Positions 34,304-45,574 of a stretch of DNA of 64,000 bases are shown here, piece by piece. The DNA is from Duganella sp. Root336D2 (GTDB taxonomy: Bacteria; Pseudomonadota; Gammaproteobacteria; Burkholderiales; Burkholderiaceae_D): assembly GCF_001425005.1 (NCBI RefSeq), contig NZ_LMDB01000039.1:248001-312000 (forward strand), read 5' to 3'. The notes beneath the pieces were generated by a model. The model had not been told where the DNA came from and made no database searches. It saw only the letters and a program-made list of their open reading frames with translations. Made by a program: the position numbers and the translations under genes. Numbering within the stretch: the first letter of the stretch is position 1; each line of letters starts with the position of its first letter.

Positions 34304-34831
34304 TTGAATGCTACCGTCGCCCACCCCGACGCCGCCCCTTGGTACACCCATCGCTGGCCGTGGCTGTTGATGCTCGGCCCCGCTGTCGTGGCAGTGGCGG
34401 GCATCGCCACCAGCTACGTCGCTTTCACCAGCCAGGATGCGCTGGTGGTGGGCGATTACTACAAGCAAGGCAAGGCGATCAACCAGGACTTGCGCCGCGA
34501 CCGCGCGGCCGCAGCCCTCGGCCTGTCGATCGCGCTGCGCTACGACGTCGCCGAAGGCCTGCTGCACGGCCACGTCGGCAGCGCCGGCCCCCTTGCGGAC
34601 GAGACGCTGTCCGTGCGCCTGCAGCACGCCACCCAGCCGAACCGCGATATGGTGCTGATGGCGCGGCCCGACGCCGAAGGCAACTTCAGCGTCGCCCTGC
34701 CAATGCTGGAACGCTCGCGCTGGCAGGTGCTGGTTGAAGGCAAGCAGCGCGACTGGCGCCTGGAAGGTGCATGGCAATGGCCGAACGAACGCGAAATAGC
34801 GATCCGCGCGGACGCCGGCACGGCGCGCTAA
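34304..34831 (+). CDS. ccoH: FixH/CcoH family oxidase assembly protein
   Basis: A 175-residue protein with one membrane helix (about residues 20-42) and the conserved VGDYYKQGKAINQDL that follows it in FixH proteins, then a periplasmic beta domain. The start is TTG 34304: AAGGAG is six bases upstream, and no ATG is in frame before the helix. It helps assemble the cbb3 complex with CcoI. The stop overlaps that of the convergent sigma-factor gene by four bases. Confidence 0.9.
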   Translation: MNATVAHPDAAPWYTHRWPWLLMLGPAVVAVAGIATSYVAFTSQDALVVGDYYKQGKAINQDLRRDRAAAALGLSIALRYDVAEGLLHGHVGSAGPLADETLSVRLQHATQPNRDMVLMARPDAEGNFSVALPMLERSRWQVLVEGKQRDWRLEGAWQWPNEREIAIRADAGTAR

Positions 34832-35346
34832 CCGACCAGGTACTCGCGTGCCAGCGTGCGCGCCCGATGCAGGCGGCTCTTGGTGGCCGCCGTCGTCAAG
34901 CCCAATTCCTGTGCAATTTCCGCAATGCTCAACTCCTCGAAGTCGCGCAGCAGCACAATCTGCAGGTAGTCGCGCGGCAGCGATTCCAGCGCCTGCACCA
35001 ATTCCATGCGCAGGCCCGCATCATCCCGCGATGCCAGCCACTGTTCCGCGCGCTCCTCGTCATAGGGATCGTAATTGAAGGCGCGCCGGCCCAGCCGGCG
35101 GCACTCGCGCTGCACCACCTTGAACAGCCAGCCGGAAAATGCCGCCAGTACTTTCAACGACGACAGCCGGCGCGACATCACCAGCAGCGCTTCCTGCACT
35201 GCATCATCCACATCGCTGACCAGGCAATTGCGCCTGGCATAGCGGCGGATATCCGGCTGGCAGACCGCCAGCAGTTTGGCCAGCGCCTGTGGATCGCCGC
35301 CATGGGCGGCCAGCAGCACCGGCTGGTGCTGTTCAAGAAGTGCCAT
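34828..35346 (-). CDS. ECF-type RNA polymerase sigma factor
   Basis: A 172-residue sigma-70-family protein with region 2 (DVDDAVQEALLVMSRRL, FSGWLFKVVQRECRRL) and region 4 (ALESLPRDYLQIVLLRDFEELSIAEIAQELGL, then the recognition helix TAATKSRLHRARTLAREYL). The size is that of an extracytoplasmic-function factor. No anti-sigma gene with a zinc motif or typical membrane anchor follows; instead it is preceded without a gap by a DUF2892 gene on the same strand. Target promoters unknown. Confidence 0.9.
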   Translation of the reverse strand: MALLEQHQPVLLAAHGGDPQALAKLLAVCQPDIRRYARRNCLVSDVDDAVQEALLVMSRRLSSLKVLAAFSGWLFKVVQRECRRLGRRAFNYDPYDEERAEQWLASRDDAGLRMELVQALESLPRDYLQIVLLRDFEELSIAEIAQELGLTTAATKSRLHRARTLAREYLVG

Positions 35347-35556
35347 TTACCGCTTCGCCTTATCCAGTTTGCGGCCCACCATGGCGCAGGCCGGGCAGAA
35401 GCCAAAGAGCCCTGACAGCACGATGCCCGCCGCCGACAGCGCCACTGCCGTGCCCCACAAGCCGCCCAGGGCCGGCACGCTCCACGCCACCACCGCCAGT
35501 CCGGCAATCACACGCAAAGCGCGTTCCCAAGTTGGTACATTTTTAACATAGAACAT
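35347..35556 (-). CDS. DUF2892 (YgaP-like) small membrane protein
   Basis: A 69-residue protein from ATG 35556 with a GGAGTG ribosome site. MFYVKNVPTWERALRVIAG is the typical DUF2892 start; two membrane helices follow, and the protein ends FGFCPACAMVGRKLDKAKR with a CxxC pair. The family is often fused to or paired with rhodaneses; here it is directly coupled to an ECF sigma gene (stop and start codons abut). A link to sulfur or redox sensing is only inference. Confidence 0.85.
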   Translation of the reverse strand: MFYVKNVPTWERALRVIAGLAVVAWSVPALGGLWGTAVALSAAGIVLSGLFGFCPACAMVGRKLDKAKR

Positions 35557-35681
35557 TTTGCACTCCTTTTCGCCATTGGAGGGAAATTCCTCACCTGCCA
35601 AGAGGAGCCGATCCGGGATTTGGATTCGCGGTTACAAAAATAAATTACACTAGCCAGCAGCCCCCTCGACAAAGGACGTCA

Positions 35682-38794
<3,113 letters not shown>

Positions 38795-38798
<4 letters not shown>

Positions 38799-39265
38799 CA
38801 TTCCTGCCGGTTCAGGTAGGCGCCGGCGGCCAGGCCCACCCCGAAAGCAGCATACACCATCAATAGCGAAGGCCTGGACAATCGTTCCTCAAAACCGGGG
38901 CGAAAGCGGCGCGGCGTAAGCTGGTAATCCGTAAAGCAGGCGACGGCGGTGGCGGCCGCCGCCACTGTGGCCGTGGTCGCAGCTTCCTTCTTGTCGAGCG
39001 TCTTGCGGCAGGACTTTTCGAACAACGCAGCCCAGAACATCGATGCGCCATGGTGGATCAGGTAGCCGACCAGCGTGTGCTTCAGTGAAGGATGGTCAGC
39101 ACGTGTGGCCTTGTCGCCCCAGAGCCAGTGGCTGACTGCATTCACGCCCGCAAACATGCTGCCCGTTTCGCGCTTGCCGCAAGCGGCCAGCACCAGCGTC
39201 GAGGTGAGGCTGGCTAGCGCGCCAGGCAATACGCTTTGTTTGAGCGCTCTGCTCCAAGTGTCCAT
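38795..39265 (-). CDS. Hypothetical membrane protein (156 aa)
   Basis: Begins at ATG 39265 behind a GGGAGAA ribosome site; longer readings upstream run into the promoter of the epimerase gene. Hydrophobic segments lie at about residues 13-30, 65-82, 98-112 and 133-148. HTLVGYLIHHGASMFWAALFE is a conserved-looking His-rich helix and AACGKRETGSMFAGVNAVSHWLWG lies near the start. Similar small proteins occur in related genomes, but I recognise no named family. Its stop overlaps the histidine-kinase stop by four bases. Confidence 0.7.
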
Positions 39266-39313
39266 GGCGATTCTCCCTTTTCGTGTAATGTCCGGAGACG
39301 GGAGGAGGGGCCG

Positions 39314-40633
39314 ATGCGGGTGCTGCTGACCGGCGCTACAGGGTTTATCGGGTCGCATGTTGCGGCGGCCTTGCTGGCGCGCGGTCATGAGGTTATTGCT
39401 GCCGGGCGGCATCCCAGCCGCGATCCTCGCATGGGCTTTGTTCCTGCCGACTTTGCCCACGATACTGAAAAAGCTGCCTGGGTGGCGCGCCTCAAGGGCG
39501 TGGATATTGTAGTGAATGCCGCGGGGATATTTCGCTCTCATGGCGATACGTCGTTTGCGGCTGTGCATGATGCGGCGCCGCGTGCCTTGTTTGCCGCTTG
39601 CGCAGGCGCGGGCGTGCATTATGTGGTGCAGGTGTCGGCGCTGGGTGCCGATGCCGGCGCGCGAACCGCTTTTCATGCGAGCAAGAAGGCGGCGGATGAT
39701 GCATTGGCGGCCTCGCCGCTCGCGGGTTGCATTGTCCAGCCGTCGCTGGTCTATGGGGCGGACGGCGCCAGTGCGCGCATGTTTCGCATGCTGGCGGCTA
39801 TGCCTGTCGGGGTGCAGTTAGGCAGCGCACAGCAAATGGTGCAGCCGGTGCACATCGATGACGTCACGGCAGCAATCGTCACACTCGTCGAGCAGGGCGC
39901 GATGGCCCAACGTGGCGCGCGCGGCGGCATGGGTAATGAAGTGCGGCGGCTTGCATTGGTGGGACCGGACGCGATGCCGTTTGTAGCCTATCTGCGCGCG
40001 CTGCGGATAGCGATGGGACTGGGAGCGTGGCGGCTACCGGTGCTGCGGCTGCCGGACTGGCTGGCGCGCGGGTTGGCGCAGGTGGGCGAAGTGCTGCCGG
40101 GGAGTCCGCTGGACCGCGATGCGCTGGATATGCTGGCACGCGGCAACACCGCAGACGCCGCACCGCTGGCCGCTCTGCTTGGCCGCCAACCGCGTGCGGT
40201 GCGCGACTTTATCGTGCAGCCCGAGGCGACGCGCCACCAGGCGCAACTCGACTGGCTTCTGCCTTTGCTGCGCCTGAGTATCGCCGCAGTATGGATCTGG
40301 ACCGCCATCGTATCTGCGGGCCTGTACCCCGTCGCCGACAGCCACACGCTATTGATCCGCACCGGCGTGCCACCCATGCTTGCGCCGCTGATGCTATACG
40401 GCGCATCTGCACTCGACCTGGCCTTCGGCGCAGCAACGCTGGCATGGCCACGCCGCAACCGTCGCTGGTTGTGGCTGGCGCAAATCGCCCTGATCGCCTT
40501 CTACAGCATCGTCATCGCCTGGCGCCTGCCCGAATTCCTGCTCCACCCCTACGGTCCAATCAGCAAGAACCTCCCCATGCTGGCTGCGCTGTGGATGCTC
40601 TACGAACTGGAGAAACCCTCATGGAATACCTGA
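39314..40633 (+). CDS. NAD(P)-dependent epimerase-like SDR fused to a DoxX-like membrane domain
   Basis: A 439-residue fusion from ATG 39314. Residues 1-290 are an atypical short-chain dehydrogenase with TGATGFIGSHVAAALLARGH; a YxxxK catalytic pair is not evident (FHASKKAADDAL replaces it), as in NmrA/complex-I-type members. Residues about 310-439 hold four membrane helices of DoxX_3 type (LPLLRLSIAAVWIWTAIVSAG, PYGPISKNLPMLAALW). Substrate unknown; the family binds NADPH. It overlaps the DUF2269 gene by 13 bases. Confidence 0.87.
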   Translation: MRVLLTGATGFIGSHVAAALLARGHEVIAAGRHPSRDPRMGFVPADFAHDTEKAAWVARLKGVDIVVNAAGIFRSHGDTSFAAVHDAAPRALFAACAGAGVHYVVQVSALGADAGARTAFHASKKAADDALAASPLAGCIVQPSLVYGADGASARMFRMLAAMPVGVQLGSAQQMVQPVHIDDVTAAIVTLVEQGAMAQRGARGGMGNEVRRLALVGPDAMPFVAYLRALRIAMGLGAWRLPVLRLPDWLARGLAQVGEVLPGSPLDRDALDMLARGNTADAAPLAALLGRQPRAVRDFIVQPEATRHQAQLDWLLPLLRLSIAAVWIWTAIVSAGLYPVADSHTLLIRTGVPPMLAPLMLYGASALDLAFGAATLAWPRRNRRWLWLAQIALIAFYSIVIAWRLPEFLLHPYGPISKNLPMLAALWMLYELEKPSWNT

Positions 40634-41091
40634 TCGTAAAATGGCTGCACATCCTCTCCTCGACACTGCTGTTCGGCACCGGCATCGGCTCCGCGTGGTA
40701 CCTGCTGTTCGCGGTCATCAGCAGGAACGTGCAGGCAATCGCAGTCGTCACGCGCATCCTCGTCATTGCCGACTGGCTGTTCACCGGCGTCACAATGATC
40801 GCCCAGCCTGCGACCGGCTTCTACCTGATCCACCTCGCTGGCTTTCCCATGCAGACGCCTTGGATCAAATGGTCCATCGTGCTGTTTGTGATTGCCTTGC
40901 TTTGCTGGCTGCCCGTAGTCTGGCTGCAGATGAAGATGCGCGACGTTGCCGCTGAGGCGATGCAGCAGGCGTCGGCGCTGCCAGTCCGGTTCTGGAGCTA
41001 CTTCCGCGCCTGGATCGCGCTCGGGATTCCGGCTTTCTTCGCCTTCATCGCAGTGTTCTATTTGATGGTGGTAAAACCGGCCTGGGGATGA
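40621..41091 (+). CDS. DUF2269 family membrane protein
   Basis: A 156-residue inner-membrane protein with four helices. It starts MEYLIVKWLHILSSTLLFGTGIGSAWY, the DUF2269 hallmark with a His in the first helix, and continues with TGFYLIHLAGFPMQTPWIKWS. In other genomes it is linked to the same SDR-DoxX protein, and the 13-base overlap here supports coupled expression. Function unknown; redox or quinone-associated roles are guesses. It overlaps the convergent YdeI-like gene by 34 bases. Confidence 0.85.
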   Translation: MEYLIVKWLHILSSTLLFGTGIGSAWYLLFAVISRNVQAIAVVTRILVIADWLFTGVTMIAQPATGFYLIHLAGFPMQTPWIKWSIVLFVIALLCWLPVVWLQMKMRDVAAEAMQQASALPVRFWSYFRAWIALGIPAFFAFIAVFYLMVVKPAWG

Positions 41092-41663
41092 ATCACCTCA
41101 CCACGTTCCAGCATGGCGACGAATTCGCCGATCCGCTTCGCGCGCGTCTCCGCCCGCTTGGCCTGGTGCGTGCGAAACAGGATCGCGTAGCGGTTTTGCG
41201 AACTGAGGGCGGCGAATTTCGCAGCGGCCTTGGCGCTGGCATCCAGCGCTGCCTGCAAGTCGGCCGGCACCTGGGCTGCGCTCCACGAGCCGTATGCGGC
41301 CTCCCAGCGGCCATCCTGCTTCGCGCGTTCAACCTCCGCCAGCCCGGCAGGCTGCATCAGTCCCTTCCCGGCCAGCGCGGACACTTTGTCCCGGTTGATC
41401 TTGGACCAGATGCTGCGCTTGGCGCGCGGCGTGAACTTTTGCAGCCAGTAATGCTCGTCGATGCTCTTCTTCTGCCCATCGATCCAGCCGAAGCACAGCG
41501 CCGCATCCAGCGCCTCCGGATACTGCACCGAGGACTCCGGCGCGCCCTTCTTGGCAATCTTCATCCACACCCCGGGCGAGGCGGCATGCTGCTTCTGCAG
41601 CCAGGTCCACCATGCCTTGCCGGTGGCGAACAAGCGCTGTTCCAGTTCCGGTTTGACGCTCAT
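41058..41663 (-). CDS. YdeI/OmpD-associated family protein
   Basis: A 201-residue soluble protein with the motifs WTWLQKQHAASPGVWMKIAKKG, EALDAALCFGWIDGQ, FTPRAKRSIWSKINRDKV and the C-terminal RTHQAKRAETRAKRIGEFV, typical of YdeI/OmpD-associated proteins linked to cationic peptide resistance. Its ATG overlaps the TGA of the LysR gene upstream (ATGA). It is the second YdeI-type protein in the window and belongs to the family branch without DUF1801. Confidence 0.87.
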   Translation of the reverse strand: MSVKPELEQRLFATGKAWWTWLQKQHAASPGVWMKIAKKGAPESSVQYPEALDAALCFGWIDGQKKSIDEHYWLQKFTPRAKRSIWSKINRDKVSALAGKGLMQPAGLAEVERAKQDGRWEAAYGSWSAAQVPADLQAALDASAKAAAKFAALSSQNRYAILFRTHQAKRAETRAKRIGEFVAMLERGEVIHPQAGFTTIK

Positions 41664-42538
41664 AGCTTGACCTTTCGTGCGACTTCGACAAATGCCTTGG
41701 CGGCTGGCGACGCCTGCGCCAGGTTACGCAAGGCCAGCCCGACACGGCGCCGCACTGGCGGTGAAAACGGCCGGACTGCGATATTCGGGTGGCTGGAGGC
41801 GAGATTGACCGGCAGCGCCAGCTCCGCCATGCCGGAGACGCCATCGCCGCGCCCCACCATGCCCAGCACGGTCAGCACCTGCGACATGCGGTAGCGCACC
41901 TGCGGGCACAGGCCCTGCGCGGCAAACAGCGGCTCGATCAAGGTCGAGCAGCCCGCATCGGGCATGATAAAGGGCTCGTGCGCCAGGTCGTGCGCACTGA
42001 CGGACTTCTTGGCGGCCAGTTGATGGCCGGCCGGCAGCAACGCCACCATCTGGTCTTCCACCAGGTCCACCGTGTCGAAGCGGTCGTCGGGCTGCTGGAT
42101 AAAGCCGATATCGACGCGGCGGTCGAGGATCCATTGCAGGGTGTCGTCGTCGGTGCCCTCGTCGATGCGCACCTCGATGCCCGGGTAGCGCTTCTGGAAA
42201 ACGTCGAGGATGGCGGGGATCAGCTTGAGCGAGGAGGTGGGGCCGAAGGAGCCGATGCGCAGCAAGCCCTTGTTCAAGCCGCTGGCCGCCGCCACTTCCT
42301 GCCGCATCGATTCCGCCAGTCCGAGGATTTCGCGGGCGCGCACCAGCAGGCGCTTGCCCAGCTCCGTCACGTCGGCCGTGGCGCCCTGGCGCTCGATCAA
42401 TTGCACGCCCAACTCCTGCTCCAGCGACTTGATGGCATGTGAAACGGCGGACTGGCTTACCCCCAGGCGCATGGCTGCGGCGGTAAAGCCGCGCAATTCA
42501 GCCACCAGGGCAAAGATCTCCAACTGTGTGAACGTCAT
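41660..42538 (-). CDS. LysR-family transcriptional regulator
   Basis: A 292-residue regulator. It has an N-terminal helix-turn-helix (FTQLEIFALVAELRGFTAAAMRLGVSQSAVSHAIKSLEQELG) and an effector domain from about residue 90, with a LLRIGSFGPTSSLKLIP start typical of the CynR/CysB-like group. It is divergent from an EamA exporter with a 79-base shared promoter and precedes the YdeI-like gene by an ATGA overlap, so it may control both. Confidence 0.92.
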   Translation of the reverse strand: MTFTQLEIFALVAELRGFTAAAMRLGVSQSAVSHAIKSLEQELGVQLIERQGATADVTELGKRLLVRAREILGLAESMRQEVAAASGLNKGLLRIGSFGPTSSLKLIPAILDVFQKRYPGIEVRIDEGTDDDTLQWILDRRVDIGFIQQPDDRFDTVDLVEDQMVALLPAGHQLAAKKSVSAHDLAHEPFIMPDAGCSTLIEPLFAAQGLCPQVRYRMSQVLTVLGMVGRGDGVSGMAELALPVNLASSHPNIAVRPFSPPVRRRVGLALRNLAQASPAAKAFVEVARKVKL

Positions 42539-42617
42539 GAGCTTTTCCTCATTTTTCTATGAGCAAGGATTAGCATTAATGTATAACCTCCTTCACTGAC
42601 ACGCAAGGCCCACTGCC

Positions 42618-43490
42618 ATGATCTACCTGAAACTGATCGCCTGCACCCTGATCTGGGGCGGCACCTTCATCGCCGGCCATATTGTCTCGAATGCACTGCC
42701 GCCACTGGTGGCAGCCTCCATCCGTTTCTCGATTGCGGCGGCGCTGCTGCTGGTGCTGGCCTGGAAGCGCGAAGGCGGCCTGCCGAAACTGTCGCTGCAA
42801 CAATTGGGCGCCACGGCGGCGCTGGGTTTGACCGGCATTTTCCTGTACAACTTCTTCTTCTTTTCCGCGCTGGGCAAGATGGAAGCCAGCCGCTCGGCAC
42901 TGTTCATCGCGATGAACCCGATCGTGACGGCGCTGGCCGCGGCTGCTGTGCTGCGCGAACGCCTGAACTGGCAAAAATGGGCGGGGATCGGGATTGCCTT
43001 CGTCGGCGTCACCGTGCTGATTACCCGCGGCGAGCCAATGGCCGCCCTGCATGACATCAGCCAGTCGATCGGCGCCGGTGAATTGATGATGCTGGGCGCC
43101 GCCTCGTGCTGGGCCGCCTACACCCTGGTCGGCCGCGCCGCACTGAAAGGCCTGTCGCCGATTGCCGCCACCACTTACGCCTCGCTGTGGGGCCTGGGCT
43201 TCCTGCTGATCACCGCCTCGCGCGAACTGCCGGACGTGGCCTGGGCTTCGCTGGGCTGGCAAGTATGGGTATCCGTTACCTACCTGGGCGCCTTCGGCAC
43301 CGTGGTGGCCTTCGTGTGGTGGTATGAGGGCGTGAAAGCGCTTGGCCCGGCACGCACGGCGGTGTTCAACAACCTGGTGCCGGTATTCGGCGTGTCGCTC
43401 GCCGCACTGATGCTGGGCGAGCAGGTGATGGCTTCGATGATCGCCGGCGGCCTGCTGGTGGCCACCGGCGTGACGATCACGAACCGGTAA
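42618..43490 (+). CDS. EamA (DMT superfamily) transporter
   Basis: A 290-residue protein of two EamA repeats, about ten helices. Repeat 1 starts LIACTLIWGGTFIAGHIVS and repeat 2 starts GELMMLGAASCWAAYTLVGR; each ends in the usual FxxxLxxxEAxRSALFIAMNPIVTALA-like or ARTAVFNNLVPVFGVSLAALML segment. It is probably an exporter of amino acids or metabolites. Divergent from LysR; the stop abuts that of the nitroreductase gene. Confidence 0.92.
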   Translation: MIYLKLIACTLIWGGTFIAGHIVSNALPPLVAASIRFSIAAALLLVLAWKREGGLPKLSLQQLGATAALGLTGIFLYNFFFFSALGKMEASRSALFIAMNPIVTALAAAAVLRERLNWQKWAGIGIAFVGVTVLITRGEPMAALHDISQSIGAGELMMLGAASCWAAYTLVGRAALKGLSPIAATTYASLWGLGFLLITASRELPDVAWASLGWQVWVSVTYLGAFGTVVAFVWWYEGVKALGPARTAVFNNLVPVFGVSLAALMLGEQVMASMIAGGLLVATGVTITNR

Positions 43491-44108
43491 TCAGGCGTAG
43501 CGCAGCACGTCGTCCAGCGGACGGCGTGGCTTTTGCGGCCAGTTGCCCTGGGCGGCGTGGCCGACTGCGACCAGCATTACCGGTACTTCGTCCGCGCCCA
43601 ACCCGAAGGCGGCATGCACGGCTTGCGCATCGAAGCCGGTCATGGCGCAGCTTGCAAGGCCCATGCCCTCGGCAGCCAGGATCATGGTCATCCCGGCCAG
43701 GGAAGCGGAGCGCAAGGCTTCGTCGCGCTGGGCGCGCTCGTCGCCATTCATCGAACCCTGCGCCATGCGGGTCCAGCTATCCACGACGGGCTGGATAAGT
43801 ATGCCCTTATCCACAGCAGGTTTCAGCGCCGCAGCTACCTGGTCGTGCGCTTTCAGGGTGCCGCTGATAATGAAGGTCACCGGCGCATCCACAACTTTCT
43901 GCTGGCCGAAGGACAAGTCGCGCAATTTCTCACGCGCCTCTTGCGAGCGCACTGCGACGAACTGCCAGTTCTGGACGTTGTAGGCGGAAGGCGCCAGCGT
44001 TGCCAAGCGCGCCAGTTCCGCTACCTGTTCATCGCCGACCGGCTGCGACGGGTCGAAATAGTTGGCCGAAACGCGGGATTCGATCAGGTCCTTGATTGCC
44101 TTGTTCAT
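43491..44108 (-). CDS. Nitroreductase family protein
   Basis: A 205-residue FMN-dependent oxidoreductase from ATG 44108 with GGAGG upstream. The FMN-binding segment ESRVSANYFDPSQ near the start, LAPSAYNVQNWQFVAVRS and the C-terminal VAVGHAAQGNWPQKPRRPLDDV (Arg contact) are the family marks. Substrates range from nitro compounds to quinones. The ATG shares a base with the stop of the EamA gene (TAATG), so both are coupled under the MarR-type operator. Confidence 0.9.
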   Translation of the reverse strand: MNKAIKDLIESRVSANYFDPSQPVGDEQVAELARLATLAPSAYNVQNWQFVAVRSQEAREKLRDLSFGQQKVVDAPVTFIISGTLKAHDQVAAALKPAVDKGILIQPVVDSWTRMAQGSMNGDERAQRDEALRSASLAGMTMILAAEGMGLASCAMTGFDAQAVHAAFGLGADEVPVMLVAVGHAAQGNWPQKPRRPLDDVLRYA

Positions 44109-44971
44109 TATTTTGCCTCCTGCAGTTTGAGTTGAAGTGCCAGTACGCTGCCCAGCACCACGGCCAGACCAAGCATTGCGGTGCCGCCCAGCTTTTGGCC
44201 AAGCAGGGCCCAGCCCAGGATCACGGCGGTGGCGGGGCTCAGCAAGCCGAGCGAGGACACGGCGACCGGCGACAGGCGGCTCAGGCCGCGGAACCACAGC
44301 AGGTAGGCCACCAGGGCACCCACGAAAGTCAGGTAGGTGTAGCCAAGGATTTCACTGGTGGCCAGCGAGGCAGGCAGCGGCGGGTCGGCCAGCAGCGCCA
44401 GCGGCGCCAACATCAGGCCACCGAGCAGCAATTGCCAGCCGGCCAGTTCGACCACCGGCAGGCCGGTTTTCCAGCGGCGCGCCAGCCAGGTGCCGACGGC
44501 CATGCTCAAGGCACCGGCCAGGGCTGCCCCGACGCCCAGCGCATCCCAGCGGGCCGTGGGTGACAGCAGCAGCGCGGCCATGCCGGCCACGCCGACCGCC
44601 GCAGCGCCGAGTGCCGCCCATTGCGGACGACGTCCTTCCCAGCCCCAGGCCAGGCCCATGATCACGATCGGCTGGATGGCGCCCAGCACGGCTGCCAGGC
44701 CGCCCGGCAGGCGGTAAGCGGCGACAAACAGCAGGGCCTGGAACGCGCCAATATTCAGCGCGGCCAACACCGCGACACGCCACCAGAGATGGCGAGCCAG
44801 CATGCGGCCGGCGAACAGCACCAGGAGCAGGCCGGCCGGCAGGGCGCGCACGGCAGCGGCGGTGAAGGGGCGCCCGGCGGGCAGGATTTCAGTGGCGACG
44901 ATATAGGTCGATCCCCAGATGACGGGGGCCAGCGCGGTGATCGCGGTATCGGCCAGGGGGAATTTTTTCAT
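44108..44971 (-). CDS. EamA (DMT superfamily) transporter
   Basis: A 287-residue, ten-helix exporter from ATG 44971. ALAPVIWGSTYIVATEILPAGRPFTAA starts repeat 1, and LGYTYLTFVGALVAYLLWFRGLSRL and PVAVSSLGLLSPATAVILGWALL lie in repeat 2, as in the YedA/RhaT-like group. It is divergent from the MarR gene with two palindromic operators in the 105-base intergenic region, and coupled to the nitroreductase gene. Export of a toxic compound is a fair inference. Confidence 0.92.
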   Translation of the reverse strand: MKKFPLADTAITALAPVIWGSTYIVATEILPAGRPFTAAAVRALPAGLLLVLFAGRMLARHLWWRVAVLAALNIGAFQALLFVAAYRLPGGLAAVLGAIQPIVIMGLAWGWEGRRPQWAALGAAAVGVAGMAALLLSPTARWDALGVGAALAGALSMAVGTWLARRWKTGLPVVELAGWQLLLGGLMLAPLALLADPPLPASLATSEILGYTYLTFVGALVAYLLWFRGLSRLSPVAVSSLGLLSPATAVILGWALLGQKLGGTAMLGLAVVLGSVLALQLKLQEAK

Positions 44972-44982
44972 GGCGGTAAAAT

Positions 44983-45000
44983 TATCTTGAAGTCGAGATA
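44983..45000. promoter_or_regulatory. MarR-type operator 1 (palindrome)
   Basis: TATCTTGA-AG-TCGAGATA, an 18-base near-perfect palindrome. Twelve bases separate it from the EamA start codon, so binding would block that transcript. Nearly identical to the second site 36 bases away. Confidence 0.75.
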
Positions 45001-45018
45001 AATCGAAGTATAGCAAAT

Positions 45019-45036
45019 TATCTTGATATCGAGATA
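45019..45036. promoter_or_regulatory. MarR-type operator 2 (palindrome) overlapping the marR promoter
   Basis: TATCTTGATATCGAGATA. It is centred 36 bases from site 1 and ends six bases before TATAAT (45043-45048), so it overlaps the -35 region of the marR promoter. Two sites in helical phase suggest cooperative repression of both divergent genes. Confidence 0.75.
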
Positions 45037-45076
45037 AATTGTTATAATCGTCCCGATAGCTAACCTGGAGACGGCT

Positions 45077-45574
45077 GTGGATAAAGTGGACTTAATCCTG
45101 GAGCAATGGGCACGCGAGATGCCCGCCCTGGACGTAGGACCGATGGGCGTGATCGGCCGCCTGAACCGCTGCGCGGCACTGATGCGGCGCCGGCTCGACG
45201 CGACTTTCGAGCAATTTGGACTCAGTAACTGGGAATTCGATGTGCTGGCGACCCTGCGCCGCGCGGGCACCCCTCACCAGCTGGCGCCGACTACCCTGTT
45301 TTCCCAGCTGATGGTGACTTCCGGGACGATGACCCACCGCCTGCAAAGGCTGGAGGCCCAGGGCTGGGTGACGCGCGCCCCGAATCCGGCCGATGCGCGC
45401 AGCATGCTGGTCCAGCTCAGCCCCGCTGGGCTGGCGCTGATCGAACGCGCCGTGGTGGCGCACGTGGAAAATGAAAAGAACATCATCGCCCCGCTAGGGG
45501 CGGAAGGCGCAGCCGAACTGGATGCCCAGCTGCGCAAGCTGCTGGCGATGCTGGAGGCTAGGCAGGAACCTTGA
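45077..45574 (+). CDS. MarR-family transcriptional regulator
   Basis: A 165-residue winged-helix regulator starting at GTG 45077 (CTGGAG upstream). Helix-turn-helix and wing are seen in LSNWEFDVLATLRRAGTPHQLAPTTLF and VTSGTMTHRLQRLEAQGWVTRAPNPADARSMLVQLS. It probably represses itself and the divergent EamA-nitroreductase pair through the two palindromes, and a ligand such as an aromatic compound would release it; the ligand is unknown. Confidence 0.92.
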   Translation: MDKVDLILEQWAREMPALDVGPMGVIGRLNRCAALMRRRLDATFEQFGLSNWEFDVLATLRRAGTPHQLAPTTLFSQLMVTSGTMTHRLQRLEAQGWVTRAPNPADARSMLVQLSPAGLALIERAVVAHVENEKNIIAPLGAEGAAELDAQLRKLLAMLEARQEP

